Shown: positions 1-12,549 of the stretch, piece by piece
How positions within the stretch are numbered: the first letter of the stretch is position 1
Layout: every line of letters starts with the position of its first letter
DNA from: Rhodotorula mucilaginosa
Lineage: Eukaryota; Basidiomycota; Microbotryomycetes; Sporidiobolales; Sporidiobolaceae
NCBI GenBank assembly: GCA_034406715.1
Contig: CP137872.1
Location: 1,054,001 to 1,118,000 of the forward strand
Direction: 5' to 3'
Length of the DNA: 64,000 bases
The notes under the pieces: model-generated
What the model saw: only the letters and a program-made list of their open reading frames with translations
Databases searched by the model: none
What the model was told of the DNA's origin: nothing
Translations under genes and position numbers: made by a program

Positions 1-941
<941 letters not shown>

Positions 942-2958
942 GTTGACCGCTCACTGAGAGGAATGGGGGTAGAGAGCAAACGCGAGACCGCTGTAGATGG
1001 ATGAAGAGATACCGCGAGTCAGCATGCTAGGGACTAGAGCCGGGCCCCTATATGGCCTCGGCCGTGGTGGTGCTGTTTCGCGAGTGCCGCCGATGGAGGT
1101 TGTCGTACCGGTCACCACAGGGCCGATGGCGCCGCTTCGAGACCGAGCGTAGGAGGCAAAGACCTGCTCTGGCAAGCACGTATAGCGACGAGCGGGACTC
1201 GCCGTGGCTACAGCCGTGTCGGACTGCGATGGGTCGTGAGTCGGTCGGGAGTCGACGCGGCACGAGTTGGCGGCGCGCGGGGGAAGAGGGGGCTGTTGGG
1301 GGTGGTAGCGGCTCGCTGTGTGATCTTACCTAGTGACTGCCTGGCTGTCGCTTCGGAGACTGGGATCGCAGTCTGCGATGCGAATGGTGTCGAGTCGACC
1401 CGCACACTCGCCTTGTCGGCTCTCTTGGGTTTCGCTCTTCCGCTCGCCGCCAAATGTTGGATAGCTTGCTCGACATCTTCTCTGTCCGCCTAGAGCTCTA
1501 CCAGGTCCACCCCCGCCGACAAGCTCGTGCCCGCCGCTTGGGCTTCGCTTCCATGTCTGCCAAGGCCGTCCAACGCACCGGACGGCTACCCTGCTGAAAC
1601 ACTCGCATGCAAGACGACCGACGAATGCATCCATGCTCTAGCGCTACTGCTAGAAGATGCGGCTGCCCCTAGCTTCTCACAAGCTACGATTCTGCCGCGA
1701 GCCCCTCGACAATTCCCTCCCCCTCCCCCGGCGAGCTCTCGCAACGCACCGGGCGACACCGAATCCGATTGTTTTCCTCAGACTCGCAGCCGACCTCTTG
1801 ATTACGTCTCACCCTGCCGCAATCGAACATCGAACTTGCGCATGGCTGGAGACGCTCTCTTCCTGCCTCGTCTCTTCCAAACCGATTCTGGCTTCGGCGA
1901 GACGGCTGCGCCTGCTCCCCGTGCCAGGTATCAAAAAGACATCGATCTTGGAAGACGGTAATCTTCTGAACCGTCCCGCCGAGTGAGTGACACAGTCGAG
2001 ACCGACAAGCGAGGCGACACTCTCGAGTGGCGTCACCTGTCCGGGCGCTTCCTCCCTCTACCTCTGCCTGCACGCACGAACGAACCCCGCGCTGCTGGGT
2101 GCTCTCACCATCAAGCTTGCACGCATTGGATTCCGCCGCAAAAGGACACGGTCGATCACTTGCAGGGTGGATCTGCAAGCGACTCGAGACGCCACACCTG
2201 CGTCCCTGGCTTCGTGCCGTGACATGACTCGCTCTCCTCGGCTTCTCCTCCGTACGACAAGTCTACTCGGACGGTACATCCCGAAGCTACATATTCTCTC
2301 GTTCACAAACATCCTTGAGAAAACAGGTCACGAGACCAGGCCCTCAACATATCCGGTCCGACGGTGCAAGATCATAGGCGAAGAGTACCGACTCGCCACC
2401 TCATACGGTCAGCTGCTGCGCCTAGTATGTGACTCGGGGCAAACTCGCTCTCCCGAGCAGCCGAGCTACATGTAGTCCGCTACTTCCGCCTTGCCATACT
2501 TAGATCCGCCAAGAGTCGACGAGACCGAGTCCGGCGAGTCCGCGCGGTGGCCGCGGAGCAAGGCTCTCTTTCTCTCTTCCTCTTCTTTCTAACGTTAGTT
2601 CTGCGGATCCCGAACCACGAGGTAGATCTGGACTATGCTCAGCGCAATCACCTCGAACCTGGCAGGAATCCTAGCTAGCTACAGAGTCGTGTCCAAGCCG
2701 CGGGCGGCCGTCGGCAGTTTGGATGTCACGCGGAACGGCGGAGTGAGCGGAGATCCGTGGAGTCCGTGGCAGCGCCTCTTGCGCCTGAGAGCGGGTCGAC
2801 CGTCGCGATCGCTCATCGCGTTCAACTGCAGTTGCGTGACATACTGCGTCGAGACGTGCACGCACGGGCAACGATCGGTCACGATGGTGCACCTGCTGGA
2901 CTATATCAGTGGTCAACCTCCGACACAGTCAGTTGGGCCCCTCCGAGGGCATGAACGC
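942..2958. other. Long intergenic region between divergent CEF1 and the kinase gene
   Basis: About 2 kb without a convincing gene. Open frames at 1527-1961 and 1987-2475 (+) have no recognisable motifs, no intron structure and uneven composition. Much of 1650-2600 is pyrimidine-rich (runs of CTTCCT/CTCTC), as in promoters and leaders of this kind of genome. The kinase frame stays open upstream of the chosen start back to 2635, so a longer N-terminus cannot be excluded. Confidence 0.5.
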
Positions 2959-5052
2959 ATGAACGCCTCGCTGACCCCTTTCCCCGCCGCATTTGCCGAA
3001 AAAACTCGCAGCCATCGCAAGAAGCACTACATCTTCAAGGACACACTCGGAACGTGAGCTATGGCGTTTTCCTTGGGCGCTGTGGACCACCGCTGACTCG
3101 CCCTTCCCTCCCCGCAGAGGTGGATTTGCGACTGTCAAGCAGGGGACTTCGAAAGATGACGGCAGAGAGGTTAGTCGGCGAATCCCCCTGCAGCGGCTGC
3201 ATCGGTGGGCCTTTGATGCTGGTCATTCCCTTTCCAAAGCAACGAGTAAAGCCCCGCTGTCCCTGTGCGAATGCCGCGACTGACCCACTCCCGCCCGCTT
3301 GCTGCTTGCCGTCGGCAACCGATTGAAAACAGGTCGCGATCAAGATTATCGACAAGGACCGCATCCGCGACCATGCCCAGCAAGTGTACCGACAAAACAC
3401 CCTCATGACCCTCAAGCATGAGCATATCATCGAGTTGATCGAGTGGTTCGAGTCCAAGAACCACTATTTTCTCGTGTTTGAACTCGCCGCAGGAGGCGAA
3501 CTCTTTGACCACTTGATCGAGTCGCCCAATTGCCGGTCAGTGCCGCTCTTTTCCTCTCACAAGCCAAGGGTTCTCTTCGGCGCTCCTCCGAATGAGCCGT
3601 CGACCAAGGGGGACTGACATCCGCTGTGCGCGGCGCTCAAACTATGCCAACAGGTTCTCGGAAGCCGAAGCGCGCGAAGTCATGTATGCCTTGGTCGACG
3701 GAGTCAAGTACTTGCACGAACGGAACATCGTGCACCGAGATCTCAAGCCCGAGAACGTGAGTCGGCTCATTGGTCTCGGAAGTTGGATGCTCTTCACGGG
3801 CGGACGGATCCCCGGGGGATTCTTCTCTGCATAAGGACCTCCGCTGATGCACGACTCCGGAAAACTCGTACATACAGGTCCTGTATCGAACTCCGCCCGG
3901 ATCACATCCCGAAGTGGGCCACGACGACTGCGTCATCTCGGATTTCGGCCTCGCCGCCTACGTCGACCCGAACGGCGGCCGGTTATACACGATCGCGGGT
4001 TCGGCGGGCTACTCGGCTCCAGAGATGTACCCGCCCGAAGGGATCGAGAATGGTCAGGGCCGCGGGAACGGGTACGGACTCAAGGCAGATATGTGGAGCT
4101 TGGGCGTGATCGGTGAGCTTTCCTTTCTCGCTCGGATCCGTTTACGAGGCATTGGCCTCTCGAACTCTTGCCCCACTCTGCCCGAGATAGTCAATCTCGT
4201 ACGACTGTAACTGACTTTTGCGCCCATCCCGCCGCTCCGGCTCCCTTTGCCATTTGGGGCACGTCAAAAACAGCATTCTGCTGTCTCGGCGGTCGGTAGG
4301 TTCAGCATTTGCCCTGCGTATCACAATGGACTGCCTTTCTTCCCCGCCGGAGAGTACTGACGATCCACTCTTTGCTCGGACCAGCTTCCCTTACAAAAAG
4401 ACGGAACCGGTAGAACTCGTGAGTGGGCCCTGCAGGATCTAGACGAGCGTCACGTATTCGAGGCTGACATGAGTCGGAATCGTTGGCAGGCGGAGGAGGC
4501 ACGGACAACAGAGCTGTACTTCCCCCGAACATGGGAAACCGTCTCCGAAGAAGGTAAGCTCAGGTCATCTTGATCGGTTGCGAGTTACCTGAAAAGACGC
4601 GCTGACCGGGCTTTCCGTTCGGTACCTGCAGCGAAAGACTTCATTCGAAAACTTCTGACTGTCGACGAGACTGAGCGAATGAGCGCGGCAGAAGCGATCC
4701 AACATCCCGTGCGTCAGTTCGGCGGCGCCCTCTCGCTGGCTCTGGTCCTCCACGAGAGGAAAAGGAACAAAAGCTTACCTGCCTTTTCTTCCCGGTTCCT
4801 CTCTTGCCGTATTCTTGAACGCAGTGGCTCCGTGCCGCAATATCGCGACCTCCGTCTCCTGCCGCCGGCGTGGGAGGAGGAGCAGGACAGCGCGCAAAGG
4901 CGCCCGCCATGCTCGGACCGATGGACGCCGTCCCGAACGAGCACAACCTCGGCGCGACCCTATCCCGCACCGAGACGATCACGGACGACGCACCTCTGAT
5001 TGAGAAACGGACGACATTCACGACTGAAGTGGATCAGCGCGCGATCGTTTAA
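2959..5052 (+). CDS. Calcium/calmodulin-dependent kinase-like (CAMK) Ser/Thr protein kinase
   Basis: Ten exons add up to a 370-residue protein: 2959-3053, 3118-3169, 3333-3535, 3654-3756, 3878-4112, 4274-4295, 4385-4418, 4490-4553, 4632-4708 and 4825-5052. The kinase core is complete. It has the glycine loop GTGGFATVK, VAIKII with the ATP lysine, the HRDLKPEN catalytic loop, SDFGLA, the activation segment GSAGYSAPE, the DMWSLGVI helix and the AKDFIRKLL helix. Exon 6 is a 22-nt microexon. Using it restores the expected CLGG-FPY segment before the EL helix. The C-terminal tail after the kinase domain is short (about 75 residues), and I see no clear calmodulin-binding helix. The closest resemblance is to fungal CaMK1-type kinases acting in stress or calcium signalling, but the substrate is unknown. 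In-frame upstream ATGs at 2635 and 2884 are alternatives. The ATG at 2959 was chosen because kinase-like sequence begins there. Confidence 0.85.
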
Positions 5053-5531
5053 AAGCGTTCCGACCCAATCCGACTTCCTTTCCCCCCCCCCCGACTCCCT
5101 TCCCCGCCGCGCAGCAGAAACACACAAAAAAAAGAAAAAGAGATATATCCATATCCTTTTCGTACAGTTTTCTCTCTCAACTAGCGACCCTCCCTAACCC
5201 TTCCCTTGTAGAGTCCTCCTGTTGTCTGTCTCCTTCCGACTGTCGGACACATACCCCATCCCCTCTCTCTCTACCAGCTTCCTTGTTGTTCAACAGGCTT
5301 CCGGCCGTATCTAATCCATGGCCCCCGTTTCTCGCTTCCCTTTGTTCTGAGCCGCCTTGATGTCTCCTCTGTATGTCTGTAACCTACCCCCTTGACGATA
5401 CGCTTCCCGAGTGTCTATTCGGTGACCGTCTTGAGCTTTCGGTTCTCCCCTGACTGCGACAAGTCCTCTTTAACACTCGTGAAACCGCTGCCAAGGAGAT
5501 CGAGTTTTTTTTTCGCTCTGGCCTCTAAACT

Positions 5532-7311
5532 CTACGGGTCGACGACCCAGACTTTGACCAACCCATCGTCTCCCGCACTGGCAAACATGTCCCTCGTCTT
5601 TTTCCACCTCGGATCCTCCTCCTCTCTTCTTGCTGCTCCTCCTCCCGTCGATTCTTGTTCCTGATCCGGATCGTCCTCGCCACCTTCCAAAGCGCGCAAC
5701 TTGGCAGCCGCCAGGGCGGGCGAGAGCGTGCACCACGCGACGTGGTTGACGTCCGAGACGCCGTGGGCGTCTTCGATCTGCGCGACGAGGACGTGCCGCG
5801 GGTCCTTGTTCTTCTTCTTGTTCTTTTTCTTCTCGCCGGCGATAGCAGAGGAAGAGGATGAGGGAGCGGGAGTTTCTGGATCTTCTTCTTCTGCTGCTGC
5901 TGCTGCTGCGTTCGGGTTGGTGGTGACGGGCGCTCCCTCCTCTTCCAACGACGGCTCGAGCTGCCATTAAGGAGAAGGACTTCTTGTGTCAGCAGAGATG
6001 ACGAAAAGCAAGGAGAGTCCCACTCTGTCGACAGAGAAGCGCGCTCACCATCTGAAAGACATTGATCCGCCCGTCCCCTCCCGCCGAGACGATCCGACCG
6101 AGTCCCCCTTCAGAGGCGCCTCCCGCCTTCCAATCGATCGCATAAATCGTCCTCTCGTGCGCATCTCGGATCTCTCCCCTCTCTTCCCACCTCCATTTCT
6201 CCTTCATCCCAATCCGGACCCCTCCCGCACTCCACGGGCCCATCCTCCCCCCTTCAACCCTCTTTGCCTCGCCGAGTTGACCCAAGTCTTTTTGGTTTTG
6301 CTCCCCTTCCTCGAGGTCGAGGAGGGAGACGCGTTCCCAGAGTTTGATGACGAGGTCGTCACCCGCCGAGGCGAGGTACCGACCGCAGGGGGAGAAGGAG
6401 AGGGACCAGACGGTGCCCGAATGGGCTGTGAGGGTGTGGATGCACTGCCACTCGTCGTCGTAAGGGTCGGCGGCATACAACTTGATCGTGTCGTCATAAG
6501 AGGCCGAAGCGAGGAGCTGGTCGGTTCCGTAAAACACGATACGCAGTGAGTCAGCCTTTCCCTTTCTTCTTCGTTTCTGTCGGGGAGGTGGGTGGCGCGC
6601 TTACCTCGTCGGTGGGATGCCAGGTGACGCATTTGACGTCCTGCGAGTGCTCCATCAAGACGGCGAGGCATTCGAAATCTGCAGGTCCGACAGCTGCAGG
6701 GTCGTTCGAGAAGTTAAGAGCCGCTGTTCTCATCATTGTCGTCGTCGTCGGAGGAGGAGACGAGAGAAGGCGTACCTTCCCAGACCCAGACGCTCTTGTC
6801 TCGACTGCAGCTGGCGAGTAACCTGCCGTCTGCGCTCCACGCGACGCTCTTGCACTCGCTCTCGTGACCCTCGAGCGGGTCGACCGGTTCCCACTCGCTG
6901 CCCGCTCCTCCTCCTCCTCCACCACCTCCTCCGTCATCGAGTCCGGCTTCCGAGACTTGGCACCACACGCCGACTGTCGCATCGAACGAAGCCGTCGCGA
7001 GGGTTGCGCCGGTCGGAGAGAACTCGAGGGATCGGACTGTGCGAGGGTGACAGTTTGGGATGGTGGATTGGAGCGAGAAGCGGTACGGCGGTGCGGCCGG
7101 GCCCGGGTCCGGATTGGGAGCGTAAGAGTAGAGCCTGAGTGACTTGTCTGTCGAGCAGGATGCGAGGAGAGGCGAGGCGGGGTTCCAGGCGAGGTGCCAG
7201 GCTGCAGAGGGGAGGGAACGTCAGCGAGAGCGACGTGGGTCCAAAGGGCGAGAGCTGTATACCTCGATCCTGGTGCCCTTCGAGTGTCTGGACGAGCCTC
7301 GCTTTCGTCAT
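5532..7311 (-). CDS. CIA1: Cytosolic iron-sulfur protein assembly protein CIA1 (WD40)
   Basis: WD40 propeller of the CIA targeting complex (Cia1-Cia2-Met18), which hands Fe-S clusters to cytosolic and nuclear apoproteins. The N-terminus MTKARLVQTLEGHQDR is followed by blades with the family's characteristic repeats: TVRSLEFSPTGATLATASFD, SECKSVAWSADGRLLASCSR, VKCVTWHPTDE with LASASYDDTIKLY, TVWSLSFSPCGRYLASAGDD, and a last blade ending FASAGDDGLVKVWVVDP. At least four introns interrupt the frame. Two low-complexity insertions are unusual: a Gly run in the linker near 6,910, and an Ala/Glu/Ser/Lys-rich stretch near 5,800-5,930 between the last two blades. Only 142 bp separate its start from that of HIS5 on the other strand. 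Confidence 0.93.
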
Positions 7312-7453
7312 CTGGGCGGTACAATGAGTCGCAGGAACGAGTCAAAGCCATCTCGGCCGGGAAGCTGAGATCGAGTTCCTCTTTGCTCCTCGTAACTCTA
7401 GACGCGATCTACAGGCCCAGTGCTCGACGCTAGTCCTTGCCAGTCTCCTAATC

Positions 7454-8972
7454 ATGGCAGCGACCACCTCGTTTTCGTCCACCTCGGCCCCTCCTCCCAG
7501 CTCCAGCTCCGCCTCCTCATCGCCCAAGGCCAAGCCCATGCCGCCCCAGTTCTCGCTCGACAAGGCCATCAGGAGCAACATCCTCGCCCTCTTGCCGTAC
7601 CGCTGCGCCCGCGACGACTACTCCGAGGGCATCCTCCTCGACGCCAACGAGAACGCTCTCGGTCACGCTCTCCCCCCCGCCGCCACCCTCGCCCCCTTTG
7701 ACGACCTCGACCTGCACAGGTATCCCTCCCCGACCCACTACGACGTCAAGCAGCGCCTCTGCCAACTCCGCAACGTCCCCTCGGTCGACCACTTTTTCCT
7801 CGGCGTCGGCTCGGACGAGGTGATCGACTTGCTCTACCGCATCACCTGCGTCCCGGGCAAGGACCGCGTCCTCGTGTGCCCGCCCACCTATGGCATGTAT
7901 GGCGTCTGCGCGCAGATCAACGATGTAGAGGTCGTCAAAGTCAACCTCGACGTCGAGGGCGGCGCGTTCCGACCCAAGGTCGACGAGGTAAGTCCCTTTT
8001 TAACCCTCTACTCTCGCTCTCGCCGCCACTCGCCGCGGACCGGAGAACTTCTTCTTCCGTCAACTCGTTTCCAGAGACGCTTACTGACCCACGTACGGAA
8101 CCCTCCCCAGATCAACCGCACCCTGTCCGAAGCCGCGTCGACCCCGAACCCGATCAAACTCGTCTTCCTCTGCTCGCCCGGCAACCCCACCGGGACCCTC
8201 ATCTCGCTCGACGACATCCGCGCCGTCCTCTCGAACCCGGATTACCAAGGCTTGGTCGTCGTCGATGAGGCGTATATCGATTTCGCCGGCGAGGACAAGA
8301 GCGCCGTGAGGTTGTTGGTCGAAGAAGGGTGGAGTAACCTTGTCGTGATGCAGACGCTGAGTAAAGGGTTCGGGCTTGCGGCCATTCGGTGAGTCCCGCT
8401 AGCAGCCGTGAGCGAATGCGCATGGGAATACACCCTCGTCTGGAGAGGGGGAAAATACCGCGTGCGCTGCGGCCTTCGCCCGACTGACGATTCAACCCCC
8501 GCTTTTGCTCCCTGCCCCCAGCCTCGGAATCGCCATCTCGTCACCCGAGATCATCCAAGTCCTCAACAACATCAAAGCCCCCTACAACATCTCAACCCCG
8601 ACCGCCTCGCTCGCCCTGCGCGCCCTCTCCCCCACCGGCCTCTCCCTCTTCCGTCGCAACATCCAAACCCTCCTCGAGAACCGCCAGTACTTGTTGACCG
8701 AGTTGCCGAAACTGGACGGGATCGTCGGGATCCTCGGCGCCAACGAGGCCAACTTTGTTCTCGCCCAAGTCGGAAACAGTCGGACTCGCGTTCCCGACAA
8801 CGTTAAAGCCAAGAGGGCTTATACCCACATGGCCGAGGAGGACAAGGTCGTTGTCCGGTTCCGAGGGACTGAATATGGCTGCGAAGGCGCGCTGCGGATC
8901 ACGGTCGGCACGCGCGAGGAATGCGAACGCGTGTTGGAAAAACTCAGACTGGTCCTTCGGGACGACGAGTAA
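7454..8972 (+). CDS. HIS5: Histidinol-phosphate aminotransferase
   Basis: PLP-dependent class II aminotransferase that converts imidazole-acetol phosphate and glutamate to L-histidinol phosphate in histidine biosynthesis. Three exons (7454-7987, 8111-8388, 8522-8972) give 420 residues. Family marks in order: LDANENALG near the start, LHRYPSPTHYDVKQRL, FLGVGSDEVIDLL, PTYGMYGV, the substrate/cofactor loop LVFLCSPGNPTGT, VVVDEAYIDFAG, and the PLP lysine in TLSKGFGLAAIRLGIAISSP. Near the C-terminus VVRFRGTEYGCEGALRITVG supplies the phosphate-binding arginine region. The first 30 residues are Ser/Pro-rich and probably disordered. The gene is transcribed divergently from CIA1. Confidence 0.96.
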
Positions 8973-9190
8973 AGTAGAGGGTTCACCCGCCAGACCTCCA
9001 TATAGATAGATTCTCTTTGCCATTCCTACTTGCTTTCTATCGCATCGGCCCTGAACCAGTCGCAGATGAGGGAAACTTTAGTCTTTTGTGGGATGCACTT
9101 TGCTTCAAATAACAAGTCTCGATTCTTTCTTCCGACCATCCTTCCCGCTGCCCACGCTTTTCGGTGGAACGCCGCGGCTGATGTATGCTC

Positions 9191-10636
9191 TTACTGCGCC
9201 TTGCGCTGCTTGATCCCGCTCGAAGCGGCCGACTTGTCTGCGACGGCAGTCGCGTGCGCGGCGACCGCCTTTTGTTGGATCTGCTTCTTCTGCGCCGCAT
9301 TGGGGGTCGCGGTCGACTTGCGAGCGGCGGACGAGCTGCGGCGGAAGAGGGTCGGGATGACAATCCGCGAGGTGAACAACATGAGAGCAAGGAGGAGGGA
9401 GCAGAACCTGTTTTTGTGAGCGAAAGAGAAAAGTGTTTTTAGCGGATTCCCAGCCCAGAGCGCAGCGCAACTTTCGGCGCCGATACGAGGGGGAAAGGGA
9501 ACCAACGCAACGCACGTCTTGGCTTCCGCGGGTTGGAGCAAGAAGACCGGCTTGGGCGAGGTGAAGTAGGTCTTGGGCAGGTCGACGTAGTTGCTGAGGA
9601 TTGGCAGGTGAGCGAGGAGGTAGGCGACCGGCTTGCGGAAGAAGGGGTGCGCGTCGATCAGAGTGCTGCCAACCGACAATGATCCGACGTAGTCCGAAGT
9701 AGCAGTCATGGAGGTCAACGCGGAGTGTTCCTTCTCTCGAAGCGGACAGAGACCGGGACGCACGCATAGACGTAGCCGATGAAGCCCGCGCTCCAGACAT
9801 CGATCGACAACCCGTCCTTGATGAACCCGGGCGTGGTGGTGAACCCCCACTCGGGCCCAAACATGCGGAACATGGGCACGATCATGCCGCCGCCTCCGCC
9901 CGAGATGAACGCCGTCAGGACCATGGCCCACGGGGAGGTGCGCACGGCCGGGTTCGGGTGCGCGCGGACGACGTCGACGCCGAGGGTGGTCATGCCCATG
10001 ATGCGGGAGAAGCCGTCGACGAAGCAGAAAAAGGTCTCGCGAGGGAGGGTCGGGAGAGACAGGACCATCGAGACGAGGCCCGTCTTGGCCGCCAGGAGCG
10101 GGAGCAGTCTGAGGGAAAGCATGTGCAAGGGTCAGGTCATCGGCGTCGTTCAGACTTCCGCCCGGCGGTACATACCCGTAGGTTGCGACGGGAATCGGCG
10201 AGATGATCCATCCTGGAACGAGTCCGAGCAAGACGCTCGAGACGGTCGAACCGCCGAGGATGAGCACGAGCGGGACGATCGCCGCTTGGAGGTCTGCAAA
10301 CGAGCGTGGCCTTTGGCCGTCCGGTCAGGATCCTCGTCCACTCGGGGGGAAATAGCGCGGCTCCACTTGCCGCCGAGTTGACGGTCGTATCCGCCAGCAC
10401 GGGCGATGCCGCGGTACACGCACGCGACGCGCACAGCATGAATCACTGCAAAGATGGTGAACGGGCTGCGCGACCGGAAAGGGAGCCCTCGTTCAGTGAC
10501 GTCGCGGTTCGGGTCGTGTTAACCGCCGCGAGGGTGAGACGTACAAGGCGGGATACACGAGCGTAGAGTTGAGCCAGCTGTGCGTAGAGCCGATCCGCGT
10601 CAAATACGGCGCCAGCTCATAGTCCCACGCCGCCAT
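9191..10636 (-). CDS. Multi-pass membrane protein, TRIC-like cation channel candidate
   Basis: A five- or six-exon gene beginning MAAWDYELAPYLTRIGSTHS. The predicted protein has several hydrophobic spans: FTIFAVIHAVRVACVY, the segment with VPLVLILGGSTVSSVLLG, LAAKTGLVSMVLSLP, AMVLTAFISGGGGGMIVPMF, VWSAGFIGYVYA and SLLLALMLFTSRIVIPTLF. It ends in a basic, Ala/Lys/Gln-rich cytosolic tail finishing KQRKAQ. The order FCFVDGFSRI, a basic loop, AMVLTAFISGGGGG, then FIKDGLSIDVWSAG resembles the TRIC (TMEM38) fold, with its glycine-rich kinked helices and later lysine. That assignment is my inference from pattern only. The exon 2/3 junction near 10,300-10,390 is uncertain because no strong donor is visible. 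The gene lies 150 bp downstream of the dienoyl-CoA reductase on the same strand. Confidence 0.6.
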
Positions 10637-10785
10637 TCTCGACGCTGTATGGAAGGAAAAGCGGAAGAGTAGTCCGTCGACTTCTCTTCTCCGCAAGCCG
10701 CGGCTCGCCACTTTGCGTTTCACCAATTCGTCCATGAAGACAAGTGCATTCTGATACATTTCCGCGGACTCCAATGATCCAGATT

Positions 10786-12210
10786 CTACAGCTTCGAGTC
10801 GCCCTTGCGTGAGTTGGACCCAGACCTCTTCTCGGGCGCCGCCCGCAGAGAACCGCCGGTGTGATACTGCCCCGAAGCACGTGGCCAATCTCAGCAAAAG
10901 GGCATAGCTTCGAGCAGACGTGAACAGAGACGAAACTCACGTCCGCGCCGTCGACAACCAGCGTGGTGCCGGTGATGTAAGCAGCCGCGGGCGAGAACAA
11001 GAACGTCGACGCAGACGCAATCTCGTCGATCCGCCCGTATCGCTGCAGCGGGATCTGCTTGAGGTGCTCCTCGAGGTACTCCTGCAGCAGAAAGGTAGAG
11101 TTTCAGCGTTGTCTTCGGCGCGTGAAGGTTTCTTCACAAACCCGATGCGGGAACGCTTCGCGCGAGCGCTCGGGACGCACCTTGGGCATCAATCGGTCCA
11201 TGCCCTCCGTGCCGGCGATCGGACCCGGCGCGATGCACTATTTAAAGTTTCAGCGGCGTCGTAAGTTGCCAGCTCGGCACAGGAGTGCGCCCGGGAGAAG
11301 GAACGACGGGACGCACGTTGGCTCGGATGCCTCGAGGGCCATACTCGACGGCGATGACTCGGACGAGAGCGTCGACTCCCGCCTTGGCCGCCGAAACGTG
11401 GGCCTGAACTACACGGTGGTTGTCGGGGAGAAGAGCGTCGTGTCAACTCGGAGAATGAAGCTCTCAGCTGGACAAGGGCCTAGAACAACAACTCACGCGG
11501 CATGCCCTTGTAGTGCAGCGTGGCCGAGATCGCCTGGAATGAGCCGTGCGTCTTGAGCAACTCGGCGACGGTCGCCTTGAAAGTGTTGTAGGTCCCGATC
11601 GTGTCGATCTCGAGCACTGTCCGGAAAGCGTTGCTCGAGAGGCCTGTCGCACCGCACCCCAAGTCACGAGTTCGTCAGATCAACGCCGCCAGATTGTTTT
11701 CGAATGTGACGCATAATCGGGACGCACCATCGATGGGAGCGAGAAAGTTACCCGCAGCGCCGGCAACGACAAAGTCGATCCGGCCCAATTCAGCGACGGT
11801 CTGCTTGACGGCCGCCTCGAGGGTTTCGAGCTGTCGGACGTCGGCTTGGATGCCGAGGCACTTCTGTCCGGTCGCCTTGGACAACTCGGCGGCGGCGTCC
11901 TCAATGTTGGCTTTGCGGCGGCCGAGGATCACGGCGGAGGCGCCATCTGCAGGGGGCGAAAAAACAAAGGCTTTAGCGCTGCGCGGCTGACGGCTTTGCG
12001 GATGCTGGGCGACTCACGTTCGAGGAGCATGCGTGTGACTCCCTTGCAGATACCGCTGCCGCCGCCAGTCTGTCATCGCATGCGCGCAAGATCAGGACCA
12101 TGATGATGCATGATGTGGGGGCGGAGACCTCGAGGGCAGGGAGACTATACCACGAAAGCGACTTTTCCGCGAAAGATGTCCTTGCGAAATACCGAGTCCT
12201 GGGTCGTCAT
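10786..12210 (-). CDS. SPS19: Peroxisomal 2,4-dienoyl-CoA reductase (SDR) with SKL targeting signal
   Basis: NADPH-dependent short-chain reductase required for beta-oxidation of unsaturated fatty acids with double bonds at even positions. The start [20 protein letters not shown] (12210-12151) is joined by an intron to the Rossmann glycine motif [17 protein letters not shown] (12069-12018). Further exons carry [109 protein letters not shown] and [13 protein letters not shown] last exon reads [14 protein letters not shown] and ends GDSKL, a canonical peroxisomal PTS1. Finding SKL immediately before an in-frame stop strongly supports this 3' exon. Eight or so small introns are present. Confidence 0.93.
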
Positions 12211-12549
12211 TCTTGTCGTGCTTGCGATGCGTGTAGCGAAAGAGAGAAGGCGCGAGTTCTTTCTCATCGCCGAATCGCCAAGGTCCGGCGTCTGCTCGAG
12301 CCGGCAGGGAGTCAGCGACGTCGATCACGCACGGGCTTCGGGCTTGCAACGGGCTATGATACGGGCATTGCGAACTGGATTCTGGCTACAGCTTGTGGTA
12401 TACCAAGGTGTCTAGGTGAGGAAATCGAAACGGGTTAAAAACTAGGATCAACACGGTCGCGAACAGAAAAAACCCTGGAGAAAGCTCGAAAAGGTGCATA
12501 GAATCGTGAGAACGTCATTCTGTCATAGGGGTGGTCCGGACACGTCGGA
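12211..12549. other. Intergenic, reductase promoter side
   Basis: About 340 bp between the reductase start and the stop of the next gene on the same strand. It must hold the reductase promoter and the downstream terminator of the Ser/Pro-rich gene. I see no gene or clear motif in it. Confidence 0.5.

Noticed and set aside
1527-2475. Two consecutive plus-strand open frames upstream of the kinase
   Set aside because: No motif, no plausible splice joining the two, and pyrimidine-rich leader-like sequence.
4300-4418. Alternative kinase exon reading through 4300-4418
   Set aside because: It gives sequence unlike any kinase at a conserved position. The 22-nt microexon model restores the family pattern and keeps the frame.
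10493-10897. Minus-strand open frame linking the reductase end to the membrane protein start
   Set aside because: The reductase terminates at 10,786 with SKL in another frame after a good acceptor. The first exon of the membrane protein starts at 10,636. The link is fortuitous.
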